Assembly (NCBI RefSeq): GCF_037975245.1
Contig: NC_092565.1
Coordinates: 9,088,999 to 9,152,998, forward strand
Source of the DNA: Apostichopus japonicus
Lineage: Eukaryota; Echinodermata; Holothuroidea; Aspidochirotida; Stichopodidae
Reading direction: 5' to 3'
DNA length: 64,000 bases
Part shown: piece by piece, positions 59,701 to 64,000 of the stretch
Layout: the number at the start of each line of letters is the position of its first letter
How positions within the stretch are numbered: the stretch's first letter is position 1
Translations under genes and position numbers: made by a program
Notes under the pieces: model-generated
Database searches by the model: none
The model's input: the letters and a program-made list of their open reading frames with translations, nothing else
Told to the model about the DNA's origin: nothing

Positions 59701-62700
59701 TGTACTTACATCATTGTTACTGTACTTACACCATTGTTACTGTCCATGTTTGTGTACTCATCTACCCTTGTGAATGCACTCATCTACCCTTGTTGATGTA
59801 CTCATCTACCCTTGTTGATGCACTCATCTACCCTTGTTGATGCACTCATCTACCCTTGTTGATGTACTCATCTACCCTTGTTGATGTACTCATCTACCCT
59901 TGTTGATGTACTCATCTATCCTTGTTGATGTACTCATCTATCCTTGTTGATGTACTCACCTACCCTTGTTGATGTACTCACCTACCCTTTTTGATGTACT
60001 CACCTACCCTTGGTAATGTACTCACCTACCCTTTTTGATGTACTCACCTACCCTTGGTAATGTACTCACCTACCCTTGTTGATGTACTCACCTACCCTTG
60101 TTGATGTACTCATCTACCCTTGTTGATGTACTCATCTACCCTTGTTGATGTACTCATCTACCCTTGTTGATGTACTCATCTACCCTTGATGTACTCACCT
60201 ACCCTTGGTAATGTACTCACCTACCCTTGGTAATGTACTCACCTACCCTTGTTGATGTACTCACCTACCCTTGTTATTATACTCATCTACCCTTGTTGAT
60301 GTACTCATCTACCCTTGTTGATGTACTCATCTACCCTTGTTGATGTACTCACCTACCCTTGTTAATGTACTCATCTACCCTTGTTGATGTACTCATCTAC
60401 CCTTGGTAATGTACTCATCTACCCTTGGTAATGTACTCACCTACCCTTGGTAATGTACTCACCTACCCTTGTTAATGTACTCAACTACCCTTGGTAATGT
60501 ACTCACCTACCCTTGTTGATGTACTCACCTACCCTTGTTAATGTACTCATCTACCCTTGTTAATGTACTCACCTACCCTTGTTAATGTACTCACCTACCC
60601 TAGTTAAGTACTCATCTACTGTACCCTTGGTAATGTACTCATCTACCCTTGTTGATGTACTCACCTACCCTTGTTAATGTACTCATCTACCCTTGTTAAT
60701 GTACTCACCTACCCTTGTTAATGTACTCACCTACCCTAGTTAAGTACTCATCTACTGTACCCTTGTTAGTGTACTCATCTACCCTTGGTAATGTACTCAC
60801 CTACCATTGGTAATGTACTCACCTACCCTTGGTAATGTACTCACCTACCCTTGTTAATGTACTCAACTACCCTTGGTAATGTACTCACCTACCCTTGTTA
60901 ATGTACTCATCTACCCTAGTTAAGTACTCATCTACTGTACCCTTGTTAGTGTACTCATCTACCCTTGTTGATGTACTCATCTACCCTTGGTAATGTACTC
61001 ACCTACCCTTGTTAATGTACTCACCTACCCTTGTTGATGCACTCATCTACCCTTGGTAATGTACTCACCTACCATTGGTAATGTACTCATCTACCCTTGT
61101 TGATGTACTCACCTACCCTTGTTAATGTACTCATCTACCCTTGTTGATGTACTCATCTACCCTTGTTGATGTACTCACCTACCCTTGTTAATGTACTCAT
61201 CTACCCTTGTTAATGTACTCATCTACCCTTGTTGATGTACTCACCTACCCTTGGTAATGTACTCATCTACCCTTGTTAATGTACTCATCTACTGTACCCT
61301 TGTAAGTGTACTCACTGTTGCAGATACTCCTTAGCATCACTATTCATGTGCTTCACCAGACTGGTTGTATCAGGACCAATTAGCAAGGACTCTTGATATA
61401 ACTTTCTTTGTTTCAAGATTGTTCGTAACGTCTTAAAATCATCTGCCAGTGCCTCTGGTGTGATGCTTATGTTGGCTATTAACCTGAATGCATTTGGTTC
61501 TACAGGAAAATAGAAAGTGCTCAATGTAAAAGTATACAAAACATTTAGACTGCTTGACCAACAACAATTTACAAAGATCATTGAAAGATTGTCAGCTAAA
61601 AGCAACACTTTGTAAGATCGACAATTGAAGTGAAAACCTTATTGCAATGCATGTGTTCTACCTCTGTGAACATGTCTAGATTTACATACAGCAGTATAGG
61701 AGCTACATATTACTTTTGGTTTGATTCAACAAGGTTTTATCAGTCAAATCACATCCTTTCTTAGAAAGGTCACACTGACACAAATTATAATTATTTAGGG
61801 AAAATGGTATTGGGTGTTTATATATTGTTAATGAGAATATTTCTAATTACCTGTCCTTAAAAAGATCAACCCATATAGAGACATTCAATGGATCATACAA
61901 TGTCGGCAAATAAAGACAAACTGTTTATCTTTGCCTGGGGCTTACTTTTTGTTTCCCCATTTTTTGGTGTAGTCGGACAATTCTTTGAAACCTATTGATT
62001 CTCAAATTAAGTTTAAGTCTTTCAACAAATAAAAACTAATAAGAATGTAAGTCATTTGGTCACTTGAAAACTTTACACAAATAGCCTTTATAGCGACATG
62101 GAAAAATTCATCTCCTACAAGGGATGCACTGAAATTACTTTTTTTCTAAATTACAAAATTACAATGCATCATAATAAATATAACCAGAGATCCAACCAGC
62201 TTAGAATGATTCCTTGCCAAATTTCACATGACAACAATTAGTATAAACTGCCAAGAAGGCTTTAGTGCTTACTGAGGTGGAGCAACTCACCAAGTATGAC
62301 ATGCATACAAGTTTTACTTTTGGAGTTCTTCTGATAAAAAGGTTTTCAGCCAATGAACTCTTGTCAACCTCAAATAACCTTTGATCACACACACACACAC
62401 ACACAAGAACAACAGGGTTATTGTACTAATCAAGGTAGATTTACAAACCATATATGAACATTTTTTCAAGCTTTTCTTGATTACAAGCTATTTATTCAAG
62501 CTTTGAGGTATATTAATCTCAAATATCTTTAACCTCCACAAATTGCAATAGGGTCCTTGTACTCAATATTAAAGGCACATCCACAAACTCATTATGAGGT
62601 TCATCCGAGCTAATAGTTTCCAAATTATCTTGTTGTTAAGCTATTCATACTTTGCTATATACTGACCTCAAATGACCTTTGAATTCCACCACTTTTGATG

Positions 62701-63640
62701 AGTTATCTTGTTTACAATTTTCCAAGGTTTGACTTTTGTTGCCCACAAAATGATCTTGGACCACCAATTTCAATAGGGTTTTTGTAATTTAAATACCAAG
62801 CTGGATCTACATATTAAGTTGTTTGAAATTTATGGAAGCTTCCCTCTTTGAGTTAAATGTGTTGTTTACAAGGGTTTTAGACTTTGACCTTTGTTGACCT
62901 CAAGTGACCTTGAAACTTAACTTGAGACTTTGACCTCCACCAATTTCAATAGATTTGTTGTACGCTATAAGGTGCATCTACATAGCAAATATGAAGATCA
63001 TTCATCCACAATGTAGTTTACAAGCCAAGGCGTCTCATACATGCACCAGGGCACTGACACACCCTCACCATAGAACAGATCCCTCTTGCCTTCAGCATGG
63101 AATACAAAATCTTTTCATAAAGCGAAGCTTGCAGTGGTTACCTAATCAAGAGCATTCAACATGTTAGTACCGTCATTAAATGACCATTACGATAGCCATC
63201 ATTATATGGTCCACTTGATACTAAATTGACTCACCATTTCCTAGTTGGAAGTTGACTTTGTGACCTTTCTTGGAGTTATAGTCCAAGAGTTGTTCTAGAT
63301 TTGAAGGATCCCATTTGTTTTCGGGTGTCCGAAGTAACACGTTGATATCAAAGACCAGCTGAAATCCGACATCCTCCACAAAGCTGTTGAGCTCATCCCA
63401 CATTTCTCCTGGCGAGGAGTGAAAGTAATTAATTTTTGTTAACAAAACAGAAATGAAGATGAAATAAACCATTATTTGCTGGAGAAGAATTTTTATCCTG
63501 TGACAATCTTCATTTTTTGCTATAAACATTGTTGTTATCAAAAAGAATAAAACAATATCAAAGAAACGTAAAATTTGGATACCAAATTGCAGTTAACAAT
63601 TACCATTCGTGTAGTCCAATGGTAGTAACTCAATGTCATA
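47584..63640 (-). CDS. HPSE: Heparanase (GH79 endo-beta-glucuronidase), 3' eight coding exons, partial
   Basis: Complement(join) of 47584..47737, 49908..50051, 51267..51394, 55243..55366, 58829..59107, 61316..61499, 63235..63408 and 63604..63640. The eight exons sum to 1224 nt, exactly 407 codons plus TAA, with every junction in phase. The product matches animal heparanase, which cleaves heparan sulfate in lysosomes and extracellular matrix. Seen in order: MWDELNSF, FDINVLLRT, LGNEPNAF with the acid/base Glu, WYGETGLLPGG with the nucleophile Glu, GIEVMVRQTLLG, DYWSVVLYKRLVG, and a C-terminal beta domain ending FFVLKDAGFKICKT. Human heparanase is 543 aa, so the signal peptide and N-terminal 8-kDa region are missing and should lie to the right of the window. 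It could be HPSE or an invertebrate ortholog of both HPSE and HPSE2; the intact catalytic pair favours an active enzyme. Confidence 0.95.
47806..48595. repeat. Minisatellite, 33-bp unit, about 24 copies, in the last heparanase intron
   Basis: The unit reads ATGGTGAGTATATGGTCTCA then AATTAAACCCCAA. Because 33 is a multiple of 3, long frames stay open on both strands, with an 11-residue period on minus (GFNLRPYTHHL); these are artefacts. The array begins about 70 bp from the terminal exon. On the plus strand each unit carries GGTGAGTAT, but the gene runs on minus. Confidence 0.95.
49908..50051 (-). CDS. HPSE: Heparanase exon SKYGYKPGAVTVFGVNFS
   Basis: The acceptor is CTTTGTTTCAG and the donor GTGAGT. 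The exon reads SKYGYKPGAVTVFGVNFS, then VQLLFNSNSVDQFLL, matching the human beta-domain stretch around GDLTLYAINLHN and VDKYLL. It ends with two bases of Lys. Confidence 0.93.
50893..51199. mobile_element. hAT-like MITE, about 307 bp, in a heparanase intron
   Basis: The left end CAGGCGCGTAGC and right end GCTACGCGCCTG are 12-bp perfect terminal inverted repeats. They are flanked by AATCAGGT (50885-50892) and CATCAGGT (51200-51207), an 8-bp target duplication with one mismatch. CAGG-type ends and an 8-bp duplication are typical of hAT elements. No transposase fits in this length, so it is non-autonomous. It ends about 67 bp from a heparanase exon. Confidence 0.75.
51267..51394 (-). CDS. HPSE: Heparanase exon DYWSVVLYKRLVG
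   Basis: The acceptor is GATTTGCAG and the donor GTAAGT. It reads DYWSVVLYKRLVGVKSL, then NRVRLYAHCTQTD, ending with two bases of Arg. Human has DYWLSLLFKKLVG and LRVYLHCTNTD. The acceptor has a weak pyrimidine tract, and a transposon starts 36-40 nt upstream of it. Confidence 0.95.
51430..52882. mobile_element. TTAA-flanked DNA transposon, about 1.45 kb, in a heparanase intron
   Basis: TTAA at 51430-51433 and 52879-52882 flank inverted ends: left AGTGGCCATGACACAAAAAT and right (reversed) AGAGGCCATGACACGAAAAA, similar over about 27 bp. Subterminal TGACGTCATG-rich blocks (51616-51635 and about 52688-52700) also face each other. TTAA target sites are typical of piggyBac and Kolobok; the AG terminus fits the purine start reported for Kolobok better than the CCC of piggyBac. 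No transposase was recognised inside, so it is non-autonomous or decayed. Confidence 0.7.
51766..52055 (+). pseudogene. Broken acidic coding remnant inside the TTAA element
   Basis: Two open stretches in different frames, MSDLEPNAATEVQ... then EAESEGDDQANIELYVEGG with EPYQFEPVKR, look like the acidic N-terminal part of one protein. A stop and frame change lie near 51845-51852. A GTAAGA follows NV at about 52040 and could be a donor. EPYQFEP followed by charged residues recalls the region before the zinc-binding P2X7-type (ballast) domain in invertebrate proteins, but the Cys-rich domain itself is not seen. The assignment is tentative. Confidence 0.3.
53938..54355. repeat. Second cluster of TGACCTTTGACCT repeat units
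   Basis: Motif copies lie at 53938 (exact), 54095 (TGACCTTTAACCT), 54199 (TGACCTTTGAACT) and 54343 (exact), about 105-157 bp apart. Each is followed by a CTCCACCAAAA-like run and then AATAGGCTTCTT-type sequence. They lie in the heparanase intron between exons 55243 and 51394. Confidence 0.75.
54692..54762 (+). tRNA. tRNA-Thr(CGT)-like sequence, probably a SINE head or pseudo-tRNA
   Basis: The D arm (TAGCTCAGTCCGTAGAGC), the anticodon stem CTGGG/CCCAG around loop CTCGTAA (anticodon CGT), and a perfect B box GGTTCAAATCC are clear. The T stem has an A-A mismatch, and the acceptor stem pairs poorly (two G-U, one U-G, and G-G at position 1). A TTTTT run lies a few bases downstream. The weak acceptor stem and its place in repeat-rich intron DNA favour a tRNA-derived SINE or pseudogene over a working tRNA. 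Confidence 0.5.
54763..54935 (+). repeat. Putative body and tail of the tRNA-derived element
   Basis: After the tRNA-like head comes an AT-rich stretch and then CCTGGAGAAGATCCTGTCAG with TTGCTAGGAATGAAACATC, a diverged copy of the tail at 46474-46512. This supports a composite SINE or a LINE 3' tail. The borders are uncertain. Confidence 0.4.
55243..55366 (-). CDS. HPSE: Heparanase exon QLDKLGICASHGIEVMVRQ
   Basis: The acceptor is TCTCTCTTTCAG and the donor GTGAGA. The first base completes Val. The exon then reads QLDKLGICASHGIEVMVRQ, LLGPGHRNGRRLI and DDYDPNP. Human reads WLDKLGLSARMGIEVVMRQ at the same place. Confidence 0.95.
55930..56420. repeat. Dispersed repeat ending in a 28-bp palindrome
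   Basis: The sequence contains TTGACCATTTGAGG, GTGACCTTTGACCCC (DR1-like, 56230-56243), TCCAAGTTTCATGAAATTCC and GTGATAGACGCCGCACTG. It ends with a near-perfect palindrome at 56386-56413, centred on CAGCATGCTG with one mismatch. It looks like a non-autonomous element with a terminal hairpin, as in Helitron or Helentron relatives, but no CTRR end is seen. The left border is unknown. Confidence 0.45.
57945..58545 (+). pseudogene. Non-LTR retrotransposon reverse transcriptase, C-terminal fragment, broken
   Basis: Residues typical of the end of a LINE reverse transcriptase are visible: YVGSLLGTEE, then AFNTLSSIFKSKNIS, LRTLEAFLLKSIFLYNCELWG, DTFQRRLLRNILNIRW and RRLRFFGHVARPQEDAPAKV when frames are read separately. 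There is a frame change near 58010, and an extra T in the T run near 58315 shifts the frame again. It ends near 58540, followed by a (TAC)n tail at about 58548-58563, a usual LINE 3' tail. It is inactive and inserted in sense opposite to heparanase, in the intron between exons 58829 and 55366. Confidence 0.8.
58829..59107 (-). CDS. HPSE: Heparanase exon with the nucleophile (WYGETG)
   Basis: The acceptor is CTTGGTCAG and the donor GTAAGT (phase 2). It encodes FLDNIGDAVDVVSTHFYY, then VLDQFLKNTV, then KLWYGETGLLPGGFF and YSDRFISGM. Human heparanase has WLGETSSAYGGG at the nucleophile, so the Glu is conserved. Confidence 0.95.
59602..61312. repeat. Minisatellite, mainly 22-bp units, about 70 copies, abutting a heparanase splice donor
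   Basis: The unit reads TGATGTACTCATCTACCCTTGT, with C/T and G/T/A variants (ATCTACCC or ACCTACCC; TTGATG, TTAATG or GGTAATG). A more irregular 20-bp version (TACTTACACCATTGTTACTG) occupies 59640-59745. On the gene strand the unit reads GTGAGTACATCAACAAGGG followed by TAG, so ACC-type units give TAG|GTGAGTA. The array touches the genuine donor at 61315. Its left edge (59602-59624) holds a diverged copy of the exon-end sequence ACTCACTGTTG..GATACT. Confidence 0.93.
61316..61499 (-). CDS. HPSE: Heparanase exon EPNAF...EYLQQ
   Basis: The acceptor is TTTTCCTGTAG. The first two bases complete the Glu of LGNEPNAF. The exon continues through ALADDFKTLRTILKQR and LLIGPDTTSL, and ends with two bases of Gln before the donor GTGAGTAC (GT at 61315-61314). 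The donor is directly followed by the 22-bp minisatellite. Confidence 0.95.
62340..62960. repeat. Third region of TGACCTTTGACCT-type dispersed repeats with a (CA) run
   Basis: Degenerate motif copies occur near 62362 (TAACCTTTGATC), 62673 (TGACCTTTGAATT) and 62885-62940 (TTTGACCTTTG, AAGTGACCTTG, CTTTGACCTCC). A CA dinucleotide run lies at about 62384-62403. This is in the heparanase intron between exons 63235 and 61316. Confidence 0.6.
63235..63408 (-). CDS. HPSE: Heparanase exon with MWDELNSF and LGN(E)
   Basis: It lies between acceptor CTCGCCAG and donor GTGAGT. It encodes EMWDELNSFVEDVG, FDINVLLRTPENKW and FQLGN, with the first base of the catalytic acid/base Glu codon at its end (G|AA). 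The RWDELN-like start of this segment is also seen in plant and invertebrate heparanase-like proteins. Confidence 0.93.
63604..63640 (-). CDS. HPSE: Heparanase 37-nt exon
   Basis: The acceptor is a pyrimidine tract (CTCTTTTCCCCCTTAC) ending CAATTCAG, and the donor is GTAATT. The exon reads YDIELLPLDYTN plus one base, phase 0 to phase 1, and joins to give ...DYTNGEMWDELN. It is the most 5' exon I can support in the window. Its call rests on splice sites and phase rather than on strong similarity. Confidence 0.7.
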
Positions 63641-64000
63641 CTGAATTGAGCATGTAAGGGGGAAAAGAGGTATCTTAACTCATTAAAAAATTTGGGAATA
63701 TATACAAACTTTCTCAGAATAAATTGGTTCCCGAATCATTATTTCCTGTCGAAACCAGTAGGTTTGGGCAACTCTTAAACATTAACAGTAGATTACATTA
63801 GCTAGGGGCCGTATAAGCTGCAAAAGATCTCATCTTCAAATATTATTTGAAGAACTCACAGGTATATGTCCAGTACATTCCATTTTGGGGCCTTTGGATA
63901 CAACTATACTGGCTCTTTTAAGCTAACCCTCAGTTTAGCGTACATGATCAAAAATACCTCAAAGAAGCTTTCTGATTGGTTGATGACCAGATGTGTGTTA

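Noticed and set aside
63850-63930. Possible further 5' heparanase exon before GTGAGT (minus strand, about 63863)
   Set aside because: The phase-0 reading gives no heparanase-like residues and no clear acceptor was found.

Overview
This is eukaryotic, AT-rich, intron-rich animal DNA. It has long introns with GT/AG splice sites, many micro- and minisatellites, non-LTR retrotransposon debris and small DNA transposons, and no operons or bacterial features. Two protein-coding genes can be assembled exon by exon, both on the minus strand. One is a heparanase (GH79) gene. The other is a HOPX-like (homeodomain-only protein) gene. Gene content and repeat style suggest a marine invertebrate, probably a deuterostome such as an echinoderm; that placement is inference.

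Layout. 1-7.8 kb: a possible last coding exon of an unrecognised plus-strand gene (3-164), then non-coding DNA with two minisatellites (3.8-4.2 kb and a G-rich one at 5.8-6.4 kb). 7.8-30.6 kb: a 22.4-kb satellite of about 24.5 nearly identical 913-bp units with a decayed left edge. Each unit carries a ~75-100 bp inverted repeat, and diagnostic variants show dimeric higher-order structure. The many small ORFs in this satellite recur because the unit recurs; I do not call them genes. 30.6-33.3 kb: no gene recognised.

33.3-39.4 kb: the HOPX-like gene, two coding exons (39218-39427 and 33323-33400) encoding 95 aa. Its 5.8-kb intron holds a 50-bp minisatellite and TA microsatellites, one of which starts about 10 nt from the splice donor. 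39.5-47.2 kb: intergenic, with a CACGTG cluster, local tandem duplications and repeats carrying TGACCTTTGACCT motifs.

47.3-64 kb: the 3' part of the heparanase gene. Eight coding exons join in frame to 407 codons plus stop, with both GH79 catalytic glutamates present. The 5' exons lie beyond the right edge. Its introns hold a 33-bp minisatellite, a hAT-like MITE, a 1.45-kb TTAA-flanked transposon, a tRNA-derived SINE-like element, a broken LINE reverse transcriptase and a 1.6-kb 22-bp minisatellite.

The most notable points are: (1) the HOPX-like protein keeps the canonical homeodomain WFQNR motif that vertebrate HOPX has lost; (2) the 22-bp minisatellite appears to have grown out of a heparanase 5' splice site, giving dozens of decoy donors next to the real one; (3) one heparanase exon is bracketed within 36 and 67 nt by two different DNA transposons; (4) the 913-bp satellite itself.
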